Below, piece by piece: positions 6,549 through 7,795 of a stretch of 7,795 bases of DNA. The position numbers and the translations under genes are program-made. Position 1 is the first letter of the stretch. Each line of letters opens with the position of its first letter. The stretch lies in NCBI GenBank assembly GCA_902495085.1, contig CABUWA010000089.1:1-7795 (forward strand). The letters run 5' to 3'. This DNA is from an uncultured Collinsella sp. Its GTDB lineage: Bacteria > Actinomycetota > Coriobacteriia > Coriobacteriales > Coriobacteriaceae. A model generated the notes under the pieces. The model saw only the letters and a program-made list of their open reading frames with translations. It searched no databases and was not told the DNA's origin.

Positions 6549-7795
<1,247 letters not shown>

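Overview
The window is a stretch of ordinary bacterial chromosome with high GC content and strong G/C preference at third codon positions. That codon use, the metal and redox gene content and the gltBD type all fit an anaerobic gut actinobacterium of the Coriobacteriia, such as Collinsella. This placement is inferred from sequence style and is not proven. I see no mobile element, CRISPR array, tRNA or rRNA, and no new multi-gene system.

Layout. Bases 1-75 are the 3' end of a gene on the + strand whose product finishes in a rubredoxin-type iron knuckle. A strong intrinsic terminator follows at 115-150. A gene for an NRAMP-family Mn/Fe transporter (mntH, 227-1483) lies convergent to it on the - strand. 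A divergent intergenic region of about 360 bases (1484-1845) then separates mntH from gltB. After it comes the operon for NADPH-dependent glutamate synthase on the + strand: gltB (1846-6543, complete, 1565 aa) and gltD (6549 to beyond the window end, 415 codons present).

Function. GltB and GltD form the enzyme that takes the amide nitrogen of glutamine and transfers it to 2-oxoglutarate, giving two glutamates. GltD passes NADPH electrons through FAD and iron-sulfur clusters to GltB. GltB holds the amidotransferase site, a [3Fe-4S] cluster and FMN. All landmark residues I could check are present in both proteins. The five-base gap and a Shine-Dalgarno sequence inside the end of gltB indicate co-translation.

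The parts worth a second look are non-coding. A 19-base motif occurs three times: once past the 3' end of mntH, and twice as an inverted pair (1602-1666) that could fold into a 20-bp RNA hairpin. Beside that pair, the - strand holds what looks like the last 17 codons of a lost gene. Upstream of gltB there is a spaced GTTAC/GAAAC array resembling a nitrogen-regulator site. These are candidates only, with modest confidence.
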